From an uncultured Collinsella sp. (GTDB taxonomy: Bacteria; Actinomycetota; Coriobacteriia; Coriobacteriales; Coriobacteriaceae), in contig CAUACA010000033.1 in NCBI GenBank assembly GCA_958427355.1, positions 1 through 18,229 of the forward strand: a DNA stretch of 18,229 nt, given 5' to 3'. A model generated the notes under the pieces. The model saw only the letters and a list, made by a program, of their open reading frames with translations. It did not search any database and was not told the origin of the DNA. The translations under genes were made by a program, and so were the position numbers. Of this stretch, positions 1-7,254 are shown piece by piece. How positions within the stretch are numbered: the first letter of the stretch is position 1; each line of letters begins with the position of its first letter.

Positions 1-33
1 ATTAAAAATTGGTGGAATACATGCCTTCAAGAA

Positions 34-240
34 TTGATGTATCGATTGACGAGCTGCCAGAAGTTTCGAGCCTTCTTGATGGCTACGGGTGTACGCGTTA
101 GCTTTGAATCGGTGGGCCTTAATGCCGAGGAATATCAGCTTTTTATCGATGCTGGCGGAATAGTAATGGTCTCGGGCGAAGATTGCTATATCTTACCAGG
201 GGTGAACCGTTTAATCCTGCCCCAGACTAGTGACTTATAA
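34..240 (+). CDS. Small hypothetical protein, possibly frameshifted
   Basis: I do not recognise this 68-residue product. The frame opens with TTG at 34 followed by ATG at 37, with no convincing ribosome site. The second half (from about residue 20, with AEEYQLFIDAGGIVMV and EDCYILPG) looks like real protein. The first half is poorer than the overlapping frame starting at ATG 21, which has GGTGGA four bases upstream and reads MPSRIDVSIDELPEVSSLLD before stopping at about 101. Skipping one base near 92-95 would join that start to the good second half. The locus may therefore be a pseudogene or contain a sequencing error. No domain, signal peptide or membrane segment is visible. It stands alone, and the gene-poor stretch behind it suggests decay. 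Confidence 0.35.
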   Translation: MMYRLTSCQKFRAFLMATGVRVSFESVGLNAEEYQLFIDAGGIVMVSGEDCYILPGVNRLILPQTSDL

Positions 241-249
241 TTGCGGCTT

Positions 250-282
250 CCCGTCTACGTCTGCACTAGACGTGGATGCGGG
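250..282. terminator. Hairpin, possible terminator of the first ORF
   Basis: CCCGTCTACGTCT (250-262) pairs with AGACGTGGA-tg-CGGG (268-282) around a GCACT loop. This gives 13 base pairs with one G-U pair and a two-base bulge. It begins ten bases after the stop codon at 238-240. Neither strand has a T run after it, so it is not a textbook rho-independent terminator, but the position suits one. Confidence 0.35.
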
Positions 283-588
283 AAACTTCCCCTTAATGCA
301 ATTCACAATATGTTGAAAACTCAGGTCGTGGAACGCGATGGGTTTTAGTTTTTTTGGTGCTGCAGTCGGCAATTTACTCTGCGGGTTTGGCACTATGAAG
401 GAATTTAGGCTTTTCCTGTAACGTTAAAATTACAACGATTGGTGGTCGCAGCTCTGCTTAGCAAATCTTATCCCTGAATATTAAGCACATTACGCGACAG
501 GTGTACTTTACCGTTCTACCCCTTTTTGCCCGTAAAGACAGGGGGTCTTCTTCCGGTTACCTTTTGTTTTTGCAGGGGAGGGGCCATT
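283..588. other. Intergenic stretch without a recognisable gene
   Basis: This AT-richer stretch has no long open frame on either strand. The only plausible peptide frame is 338-421 (plus), 27 residues, hydrophobic in its first part (MGFSFFGAAVGNLLCGFG), with a weak ribosome site. I would not call it a gene. No tRNA, riboswitch or clear promoter was seen. Confidence 0.4.
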
Positions 589-657
589 TTGACGGCTACT
601 ACATACGAGATTGATCTTATTTGCGGTCCATCGAAATCGTTGGACGACATTAAGTAG
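589..657 (+). pseudogene. 22-codon ORF remnant with a strong ribosome site
   Basis: A TTG codon at 589 follows a very good ribosome site (GGGGAGGGG at about 575-583, six bases away) and opens a frame that reads MTATTYEIDLICGPSKSLDD before TAG at 655-657. Such a strong ribosome site before so short a frame suggests the 5' end of a lost gene, though a small peptide or chance is possible. The function is unknown. Confidence 0.2.
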
Positions 658-666
658 CTAAAATAG

Positions 667-716
667 CCCCGTTCCAAAAAGACTGGTTAACAAACCCCGT
701 GCCAAAAAGATTGGTC
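667..716. repeat. Two tandem copies of a 22-bp repeat
   Basis: Copy 1 (667-688) is CCCCGTTCCAAAAAGACTGG plus TT, and copy 2 (695-716) is CCCCGTGCCAAAAAGATTGG plus TC. They match at 19 of 22 positions with a 28-base period. Copy 2 ends at the base next to the helicase stop codon. The core TGCCAAAAAG recurs in opposite orientation at 3263-3272 on the other side of the helicase gene. This may be a dispersed genomic repeat. Confidence 0.55.
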
Positions 717-3158
717 TTAGGCGTGGTCGCGCCAGCCGAGAACGCGCTGCTTCATGCCTTCGATGTCGAGCACGCCTTCGGCAAAGCCTTTGCGCACGAG
801 CTCCTCGGGAACGTACTCGTCGTAGCGATCAAAATAAGGCACCTCGCCGGGATAGACGAGCTCGATGGGATTGAAGTCCTTCTCGGCCTCGGCGGCGAGC
901 ACCTCAAAGAACGTCTCCTCGTCGGCCTTCATCTTAAACTGCATAAAGTACGGGCGCGATGGGTCGAGTCCGCGAAGGCCCAGCTCCGCGGCACACTTAA
1001 TCTTGAGCATGCGCTCGAGTGCCAAAAAGGCGTAACTGCCCAGCCAGGGGAAGAGTACCCAGGTGTCGCCACCCAGGTTGATGAGTGGCTTGGTTCCCGC
1101 ACCCGAAATCTCGGCCGTATGGCGAGCCTGCGCCAAGCGGGCCCGCGCGTTACCCATAAGGTACGGATACGCGGCATGTTCATTGAGCGCTTTGCGCATG
1201 CGTTCGAGCACATGTGTGTTGATGTCGCCGGGACAGTCGCCAAAGTAGGCCGGCACCCGGCCTTTGACCTGCGTGGCAAAGACGGTGTGGCGCTTCCAGT
1301 CCACTTCCTCGACAATCCAGCAGTGTCCGGCGATGGCGATGCGCTCGCCAGGTGGTGGCGGGTTGACAATCGTGCCCAGCTCGGCCGATTCGCTGCGAAC
1401 GGTAAACTCCTCGTTTTCCTGGAATACGGCGTAGAACTTAAAGTTGTTAATGATGCGCTCGCCCGCGAGACCCACGATGAGTCCGCCGCCCTCGGTGACC
1501 TGGATGTGGTCGATCTTGATGAGGTGACGCAGCAGTACGCGATAGTCATCGGCCGAGACGCGGTGGAAATAACTAAGCGTGAGTACACGCTGAGCAAGCT
1601 CGGCCGGCGTGAGCTCGCCGGTGCTGGCGAGCGTCGACATGGTCTGGTGGTAGAGCAGGCTGTAGGGGAGTCGATCGAGCTCGGGCGGCTCGACCCACTT
1701 TTCCTCGCGATAGAGTTGTACGAGCGCGATGCCCTGCAGGAGCTTCCAGGGAATCGTCTCGGGCATCATCGTGCGCGGCTCGGGCTCTTCCTCGCGCATG
1801 ACAAACCACATCTCGGGCGGAAGGTCGCGGCGTCCTGTGCGACCCATTCGCTGCAAAAAGGAGCTGACGGTAAACGGCGCGTCGATCTGGAAGGCGCGCT
1901 CCAGACGGCCGATATCGATACCGAGTTCCAGCGTAGAGGTGGTGACGGTCGTTTGTGCCTGTTCCTCGTCGCGCATGAGCTCTTCTGCCGTCTCGCGCAG
2001 CGATGCCGAGAGGTTGCCATGATGGATAAGGAAGCGGTCGGGCTCGTGCTGGCTTTCACAGTAGCTGCGCAACATGGAGCACACGGCCTCTGCCTCCTCA
2101 CGCGAGTTGGCAAAGACTAGGCACTTGCGCCCGCGGGTGTGTTCGAAGATATAGCCCATGCCGGGATCGGCGTTGTCGGGTGCGGTGTCGGTGGGGTTGA
2201 GCAGTGCCTGTTCGGTTGCCTGCGGGATGTCGGCTTCGCCCTCGGGGGCTGAGGAAGTGCGACGGTCCTTGGGAGCGGCCTTGCCCCGTGCCCGCTCACG
2301 ACGTTGACGGCGCTCCTCTTGTGTGAGTTGTCCGCTGTGACGCATGTCTTGGGCGCCGGCGGGCAGTGCCGCGGATGCCGCCTCGATGCGCTCGCATGTG
2401 AGCACTTCGGCTTCCTGCGGACCTGTGCCCATGAATCCCCGCTGCTGTGCCTGGGGGCCCGAGTTGTAGAAGTGCTCCATGGAGATGCGCCACACGCGAC
2501 GCGGTTCTTCAAAGCGGGGGATAACGCAGTTGCGCCCCGTTCCCTGTGAGAGAAAAGCGCCCGTGCGCTCGGGGTCGCCGATGGTGGCCGAAAGGCCAAT
2601 GCGTCGAGGCTGCACGCCGGCCATGCGCGAGAGCCGCTCGATAAGGCAGAGCGTCTGCCCGCCACGGTCGCCGCGCATGAGCGAGTGGACCTCATCGATG
2701 ACCACGTAGCGCAGGTCGCAAAACATGCGCGGGATCGCCATGTGCTTATGGATCAGGAGCGCCTCGAGCGACTCGGGTGTAATCTGCAAGATGCCGCTCG
2801 GTTTTTTGATGAGCTTAGCCTTGTGCGACTGCGAGACATCGCCATGCCAGTGCCAGACAGGGATATCGGCCTCTTCGCAGAGGTCGTTGAGACGGACGAA
2901 CTGATCATTGATGAGCGCCTTGAGGGGGCCGATGTAGAGGGCGCCCACGCTCGCGGGCGGGTTCTCCCAAAACTCGGTCAGGATGGGAAAGAAGGCTGCC
3001 TCGGTTTTGCCGGAAGCCGTGGATGCCGTCAGGAGCACATTGTCTTGCGTGTTAAAGATGGCGTCTGCCGCTGCAACCTGGATAGAGCGCAGACTCTCCC
3101 AATCGTGGGAGTAGATGAAGTCTTGGATAAACGGAGCATATCGGTCAAAGGCGTTCAC
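717..3158 (-). CDS. Lhr/BrxHI-like DEAD/DEAH-box helicase
   Basis: This is an 813-residue superfamily II ATP-dependent nucleic acid helicase. Visible motifs are Walker A TASTASGKT (44-52), DEVH (155-158), motif III SAT (190-192), motif V LELGIDIG (410-417) and motif VI QRMGRTGRR (436-444). The order and the long C-terminal region resemble Lhr-type helicases and the BrxHI helicase of type 2 BREX. A charged, low-complexity insert (about 235-338, with EERRQRRERARGK) separates the two RecA lobes. The GTG start at 3158 is chosen because GAGGAGG lies just upstream; an in-frame TTG at 3200 would add 14 residues but has no such site. It is the last gene of a three-gene operon, after a 116-base gap. 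It probably unwinds or moves along DNA with the two partner proteins. The exact substrate is not visible. Confidence 0.88.
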   Translation of the reverse strand: MNAFDRYAPFIQDFIYSHDWESLRSIQVAAADAIFNTQDNVLLTASTASGKTEAAFFPILTEFWENPPASVGALYIGPLKALINDQFVRLNDLCEEADIPVWHWHGDVSQSHKAKLIKKPSGILQITPESLEALLIHKHMAIPRMFCDLRYVVIDEVHSLMRGDRGGQTLCLIERLSRMAGVQPRRIGLSATIGDPERTGAFLSQGTGRNCVIPRFEEPRRVWRISMEHFYNSGPQAQQRGFMGTGPQEAEVLTCERIEAASAALPAGAQDMRHSGQLTQEERRQRRERARGKAAPKDRRTSSAPEGEADIPQATEQALLNPTDTAPDNADPGMGYIFEHTRGRKCLVFANSREEAEAVCSMLRSYCESQHEPDRFLIHHGNLSASLRETAEELMRDEEQAQTTVTTSTLELGIDIGRLERAFQIDAPFTVSSFLQRMGRTGRRDLPPEMWFVMREEEPEPRTMMPETIPWKLLQGIALVQLYREEKWVEPPELDRLPYSLLYHQTMSTLASTGELTPAELAQRVLTLSYFHRVSADDYRVLLRHLIKIDHIQVTEGGGLIVGLAGERIINNFKFYAVFQENEEFTVRSESAELGTIVNPPPPGERIAIAGHCWIVEEVDWKRHTVFATQVKGRVPAYFGDCPGDINTHVLERMRKALNEHAAYPYLMGNARARLAQARHTAEISGAGTKPLINLGGDTWVLFPWLGSYAFLALERMLKIKCAAELGLRGLDPSRPYFMQFKMKADEETFFEVLAAEAEKDFNPIELVYPGEVPYFDRYDEYVPEELVRKGFAEGVLDIEGMKQRVLGWRDHA

Positions 3159-3244
3159 GGGGCCTCCTCTCAAATACGAACCTCTTAACGCGGTGGCCAA
3201 GGGTTTGCTGCATTACCGCCTCAACGTTTGCCCAGATAAAACCA

Positions 3245-3277
3245 GCCAAAATACACCTGTCCCTTTTTGGCAGGTTA
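3245..3277 (-). repeat. Palindromic repeat element after the ATPase gene
   Basis: On the minus strand this starts in the ATPase stop codon and reads TGCCAAAAAGGGACAGGT, followed by GTATTTTGGC. Two alternative hairpins can form: ACCTG/CAGGT (3255-3259 with 3271-3275) and GCCAAAA/TTTTGGC (3245-3251 with 3265-3271). It occupies part of an unusually long gap within the operon. From memory, similar GGGACAGG-bearing sequences occur as dispersed repeats in other genomes, but I could not check this. Confidence 0.45.
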
Positions 3278-4579
3278 GATGGTGAATTCGGCGAAGTTGC
3301 GGTCGCCGTCTGCGGTGCCGGTGTCGCCTGTTGCGGCTGCTGGCACCAGCGCGTCGCCGCCGACGCTTTGCAGCAGCTCGGCCACATTTGCATCGGGGTT
3401 CTGACACAGGATATCGAGCAGCTCGATAAAGTCACGGATGACCTCACGCGGTGTCAAGTGCGTATCGGCTCCCACGCGGCCAAACTCAATCTTGAGGAAG
3501 TCCACCAAATCGTTCTCGGTAAGCGTGGGCGTCCAGCCAAAGTAGCCGGCGTGAATTTGCATGAGTTTTTCGATCAGCACCAGTAGCTCCTCGTAGGTGA
3601 GCGGCTGCAAGCGGATGATGGGCGCGAGCATGTCCTTAAGGTCCTCGCGTGCAAAGCGACCCTGAGCGAGCCGGCTGCGCAGAGCCTCGTAGGAGAATAC
3701 GCCGCGGCGGCGGTCCTCGATGGAGGTCGGCGTGCCGCCCATGATCATGCCCAAGTACTGCGCCTTGCCCTGGAGCGTGTCGTTGTACATGGTGAGGATT
3801 TTCTCGTAGTTGTACTGGCGCGTGATGGCGTTGGGAATCTTGTACAGGTTTACGAGTTCGTCGATGAGCACCAGCATGCCCTTGTATCCGCTGCAGACCA
3901 AAAAGCGTGCAATGAGCTTAACGTAGTCGTACCAGTCGTCATCGCTGATGATGGTCGAGGAGCCCAGCTCAGCGCGTGCCTCGCTCTTGGTGCGGTATTC
4001 GCCGCGGATCCATTTGGTCACGCGGCTCATGGCCTCTTCGTCGCCCTCGGATACGGCCGTGCGATAGCGGCGGAGCATGCGGGTGAAGTCAAAGCCGTGG
4101 ACCATCTCCTCGAGCGGGGCCAGTTGGGTATTGACGACTGACTCGTCGACGTCGGCACACGAGGCGACCCAGCGATCCAGAATAAGGTTGAGCGCACCGC
4201 CCTCGGGGCGCGTCTTGGTCGATATGTTGCGGATGAGCTCGCGGTAGGTGGCAAGGCCCTGCCCCTGACCGCCTTGCAGGCGGCGCTCGGGCGACAGGTC
4301 GGCATCAGCGACGACGAATCCCTCGCCCATGGCGTGCGTGCGGATGGTCTGGAGCAAAAAGCTCTTGCCGGCGCCGTAACGACCGACCAGAAAGCGGAAG
4401 CTCGCGCCACCGTCGGCGATGAGACTCAGATCGGTGAGCAGGGCGCGGATCTCGACCTCGCGCCCTACGGTGATGTAGGGAAGGCCGATGCGCGGGACCA
4501 CGCCGCCCTTGAGTGAGTTGAGAATGACGGCGGCGACGCGCTTGGGCACGCGGGGTGCTGCGGATGCGATATCACTCAT
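3275..4579 (-). CDS. BrxD-like P-loop ATPase (BREX ATP-binding, DUF2791)
   Basis: This 434-residue protein matches the BREX ATP-binding family (DUF2791, BrxD) in length and motifs. Walker A is GRYGAGKS (66-73), followed by the family-typical VVADADLSPERR (89-100). Walker B is LVLIDE (236-241). The segment GGTPTSIEDRRRGVFSYEAL (281-300) is also a hallmark of the family. These AAA/STAND-like ATPases are thought to act as switches or DNA-loading factors next to a helicase. The ATG start overlaps the end of the upstream TerB gene by eight bases, so translation is probably coupled. The C-terminal 30 residues are low in complexity (PAAATGDTGTADGD). There are no membrane segments, so the protein should be cytoplasmic. 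Family assignment is firm; the biological role is inferred. Confidence 0.88.
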   Translation of the reverse strand: MSDIASAAPRVPKRVAAVILNSLKGGVVPRIGLPYITVGREVEIRALLTDLSLIADGGASFRFLVGRYGAGKSFLLQTIRTHAMGEGFVVADADLSPERRLQGGQGQGLATYRELIRNISTKTRPEGGALNLILDRWVASCADVDESVVNTQLAPLEEMVHGFDFTRMLRRYRTAVSEGDEEAMSRVTKWIRGEYRTKSEARAELGSSTIISDDDWYDYVKLIARFLVCSGYKGMLVLIDELVNLYKIPNAITRQYNYEKILTMYNDTLQGKAQYLGMIMGGTPTSIEDRRRGVFSYEALRSRLAQGRFAREDLKDMLAPIIRLQPLTYEELLVLIEKLMQIHAGYFGWTPTLTENDLVDFLKIEFGRVGADTHLTPREVIRDFIELLDILCQNPDANVAELLQSVGGDALVPAAATGDTGTADGDRNFAEFTI

Positions 4580-6332
4580 AGTCTAGGTATCCTCTCACGT
4601 CTGCTTCGTAATCCTCGATAATTTGCGGTCCTGCCGCGCCGAATTCGATAACGGTGTCTCCCACCAGGTCAAAGAGCGCCTCGTTGATGCTGTCGACGAG
4701 CATGTCCTCGCTCTGCCCCGATTGCACTACCGCCGATTCCGCCTGTACTGCGTTGTGCTCGAGCAGCGCGCGAAGGAAGGCATCTGCGGCGGGCGCGAGT
4801 TCGGTTGCGGTGCCAGCGGGTGCAGTCGATACGACCGCTGGCGTCGGTGCGAGGAGCGGTGCCACGACGCCAAACTGTTCGGTGGAAATGGTTGGCTCGT
4901 CGGCTTTGTTGCGCTCCGTAGGCGCCGCGATCGGCTCGGCCATCACGTCGGTCGCAGGCTTGGCTTCCGGTTGCTCGGATTCCGCCGTATCGACCTCTGT
5001 GGGCACATCGTCCTCGCGCTCTTCGTCGATCAAAAGCGCTTCGCGCGTTTGCGCAGCGGCGCTCCGAATGTGCCCCAGCTGACTCAGATCGATATCGATC
5101 TTGACGGGCTGGTGTACGGCGTCCCACGAAAGCCATGCCACAATCTCGTCATCGATAATTTTGGCCAGATATTTGGGGACCTTTTCTTCCTTAAGGGGAT
5201 GGGCGGGGTCCAGCGCCAGGCGCAGGCGTTGGTCGCAGGCGCGCATCATTTCACCGAGCTTGCTGCTCTTTTGCCTACTACCGTGGATGCGCATGCATTC
5301 CCAAAAGCCGTTTTGGCAACGGTAGATATGGATAGGATCCAGGCGATATTCGCAGTCCTCGTGGTGCTCGGGCGCAAAGAATACGGCCGAGGCAAACATG
5401 GTGTAGGGCATGGCCGTCTCCTCCCCAAATAAACTCGCCACGATGCCGGTCTTTCGGTGCGTGTCATAGTAGCGCGCCATGCGGACATACACGGCGCATG
5501 CCGCGTGGCGCAGATCGCGGTGGTGGCTGCGGTCGAGCCGCGAGTTACTTAGGTTGTACGTGGAGAGGGCGTTGATGGCGGCCATGAGTCGCTCCTCGCG
5601 CACCTCATCGGGCGGAAGGGGGAGCGTGGGCTCGGAGGTTTTGCGACGCTTAGGGGTCTGGCCGGACGGTGCCGGTGCTGGTACAAGGTCTCGTGCCGCG
5701 CGCCGCAGCTCGATAAGGGCGTTATCGAACATGACGGTTTTAGAGTCGCGAAGCAGCTTGGGGTCGAGCCCGTGGAACACGGCGTAATCCTGCAGCCACA
5801 CGCGTGCAAATCGGTCGATGCCGGGCTCGAAGGCGCGATAGGCATCCCAAAAAGCCTTGATCTTGTTAAAACCATCGAGCGGGTCATCTACGCCAATGCC
5901 GCAAATCAGCTCATAGAGATACAGAAAGGCAAAGGACGTAGACGTTTCCTCGACGGTTCCGCGGCGCACTTGGGCACGCCAGGTAAAGTAGCCGCGCAAC
6001 TGCCGGTCGCTCATGGCGTTGTAGGTGGGAAAGTACGATTTAAAGGTGCCGTTGTAGGGACAGTCGTCCTCAAAGTCGGCCATCAGCAGGCCCTGGCGGT
6101 AGAAAAGCTCGGCTTCCGAAAGCCAGCGACCTGCGCCGCCTTTGGGGTCATCCTGCCAGCGCGATATCTCGCGCATTTTACGGTACTGGTCGGGGAGGAA
6201 ATTCTGCATCTGTCGGCCGGTTTTGAGAATCGGCTCGTCTGCGTAGACTTCATGTGAGAAGCGGGCAGACTGATGGGTCCGGGCCTCGGCCATAATGCGC
6301 TCGATGAGCATCTTGATGTCCTGGTCGGCCAC
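4572..6332 (-). CDS. TerB-N and TerB-C domain protein
   Basis: This 586-residue cytoplasmic protein opens the operon. The TerB-N domain spans roughly residues 40-215 and includes FPTYNAMSDRQLRGYFTWRA (101-120) and SFAFLYLYELICGIG. A basic Pro-rich linker (about 218-242, with PKRRK) leads to a helical middle part. A TerB-C-like part then begins near 395 (VAWLSW, then IRSAAAQTREALLIDEE) and ends with VGDTVIEFGAAGPQIIEDYE. Between them, at about 440-525, is an acidic, Ala/Pro/Thr-rich linker. TerB-N/TerB-C proteins are known from gene neighbourhoods with helicases and P-loop ATPases and were proposed to act in DNA processing under stress. The GTG start at 6332 has GAGGAGGAG directly upstream. 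The gene overlaps the ATPase gene by eight bases. It is not a tellurite-resistance TerB in the strict sense. Confidence 0.82.
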   Translation of the reverse strand: MADQDIKMLIERIMAEARTHQSARFSHEVYADEPILKTGRQMQNFLPDQYRKMREISRWQDDPKGGAGRWLSEAELFYRQGLLMADFEDDCPYNGTFKSYFPTYNAMSDRQLRGYFTWRAQVRRGTVEETSTSFAFLYLYELICGIGVDDPLDGFNKIKAFWDAYRAFEPGIDRFARVWLQDYAVFHGLDPKLLRDSKTVMFDNALIELRRAARDLVPAPAPSGQTPKRRKTSEPTLPLPPDEVREERLMAAINALSTYNLSNSRLDRSHHRDLRHAACAVYVRMARYYDTHRKTGIVASLFGEETAMPYTMFASAVFFAPEHHEDCEYRLDPIHIYRCQNGFWECMRIHGSRQKSSKLGEMMRACDQRLRLALDPAHPLKEEKVPKYLAKIIDDEIVAWLSWDAVHQPVKIDIDLSQLGHIRSAAAQTREALLIDEEREDDVPTEVDTAESEQPEAKPATDVMAEPIAAPTERNKADEPTISTEQFGVVAPLLAPTPAVVSTAPAGTATELAPAADAFLRALLEHNAVQAESAVVQSGQSEDMLVDSINEALFDLVGDTVIEFGAAGPQIIEDYEADVRGYLDYE

Positions 6333-6368
6333 CGCTCCTCCTCTCGAACGCAGCTACGGTGACCTCAT

Positions 6369-6377
6369 ATCATAGCA
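6369..6377 (-). promoter_or_regulatory. Extended -10 promoter of the TerB-ATPase-helicase operon
   Basis: The minus strand reads TGCTATGAT, an extended -10 (TGn plus TATGAT, five of six to consensus). It lies about 37 bases before the GTG start, giving a leader of about 30 bases. No good -35 is seen at 17 bases, which extended -10 promoters tolerate. It implies the operon is transcribed separately from the DUF554 gene. Confidence 0.5.
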
Positions 6378-6419
6378 CAGAATCAAACAGGTGTTCGAGA
6401 TGCCGCTGCGTTGATAGAT

Positions 6420-7136
6420 TTAGAACAGGAGGGCGTAGATGACGGCGATGACGACGGAGGGAAGCATATTGGCCGTGCGGAAGGTCTGAGGACGGATGAG
6501 GTTGACGCCGACGCAGAAGATGAGCATGGAGCCTACGAGCGAAAGGCTGTCGAGGGCTGCCGTAGTCATGATGGGGGAGAGTGCGCCGGCAAACAGCGTG
6601 ATCGTCCCCTGGAACACGGCGACGGGCAGGGCCGAGAAGATGCAGCCGCGTCCGAGCGACGCCGTCATGGTGCAGACGATGATGCAGTCCAATGCGCCTT
6701 TCAGGGCAAGCGTTGACCAGTCACCGAGCAGGCCGTCCTGGATCGATCCCACAATGGCCATGGCGCCGATGCACACGGTGAGTGAAGTCGAGACAAAAGC
6801 GTTGGTGAACCCGTTATCGCCCTCACTGCCAGTCTTGCGCTTGAGCCATTCGCCAAGGTTCTCGATGGCGGCTTCCAAGTTGACGGCCTCGCCGATGAGC
6901 GAGCCGAGGGCGAACGAGACGATGAGCATGGTGGTACCGGTGGTCGCTAGTGCCTTTCCATCGATGATGAGCATCTTTTGCATGGTGCCGCCCAGGCCGA
7001 TAAACAGGACGCACAGCCCCGATGCTTTCATGAGCGTGTCTTGGATGCGCGGTGTAATGAAGCGACCGCCCGCTAATCCCAAAAGACCGCCCGCAATCAA
7101 AAGCACAACGTTGATGATTGTTCCCAAGCCCGGCAT
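6420..7136 (-). CDS. DUF554 family membrane protein (YqgA/YdfK-like)
   Basis: This 238-residue integral membrane protein has the DUF554 pattern. Its N terminus MPGLGTIINVVLLIAGGLLG is followed by a glycine-rich loop, then FIGLGGTMQKML, and it has about seven hydrophobic segments and a final helix VVIAVIYALLF. The transported substrate or role of this family is not established. I chose ATG 7136 because GGGAGGG lies four bases upstream, the product then starts at the family's usual point, and a promoter-like TGCTACGAT sits about 30 bases before it. An in-frame ATG at 7205 would add 23 residues that do not fit the family. It is probably a single-gene unit. Confidence 0.85.
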   Translation of the reverse strand: MPGLGTIINVVLLIAGGLLGLAGGRFITPRIQDTLMKASGLCVLFIGLGGTMQKMLIIDGKALATTGTTMLIVSFALGSLIGEAVNLEAAIENLGEWLKRKTGSEGDNGFTNAFVSTSLTVCIGAMAIVGSIQDGLLGDWSTLALKGALDCIIVCTMTASLGRGCIFSALPVAVFQGTITLFAGALSPIMTTAALDSLSLVGSMLIFCVGVNLIRPQTFRTANMLPSVVIAVIYALLF

Positions 7137-7166
7137 GAGCCCTCCCGTATTGATGCCAACGTGGCA

Positions 7167-7175
7167 ATCGTAGCA
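7167..7175 (-). promoter_or_regulatory. Extended -10 promoter of the DUF554 gene
   Basis: The minus strand reads TGCTACGAT, close to the element before the TerB operon (TGCTATGAT). Initiation about seven bases downstream would give a leader of roughly 24 bases and put the longer in-frame ATG at 7205 outside the transcript. A second option, TTGCTA with TATTAG 17 bases later, lies further upstream at about 7205-7235. Confidence 0.4.
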
Positions 7176-7254
7176 GAGTGGAATGCGAGGTACATCGCGA
7201 CTCATCTAATACGTTATATAAGTGGCATTAGCAACGACGCGCAGCATTTAAGCC

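Noticed and set aside
699..2120. Open frame of 473 codons on the plus strand
   Set aside because: It lies antisense to the helicase gene, whose motifs are unmistakable. High GC leaves antisense frames open.
4623..5432. Open frame of 269 codons opposite the TerB gene
   Set aside because: It has no ribosome site or domain, and the minus-strand frame is the one with TerB motifs and overlap with the ATPase gene.
717..6332. Complete BREX system
   Set aside because: Only ATPase and helicase relatives are present. No PglX methylase, PglZ, PglW or BrxC/PglY gene is found within the window.
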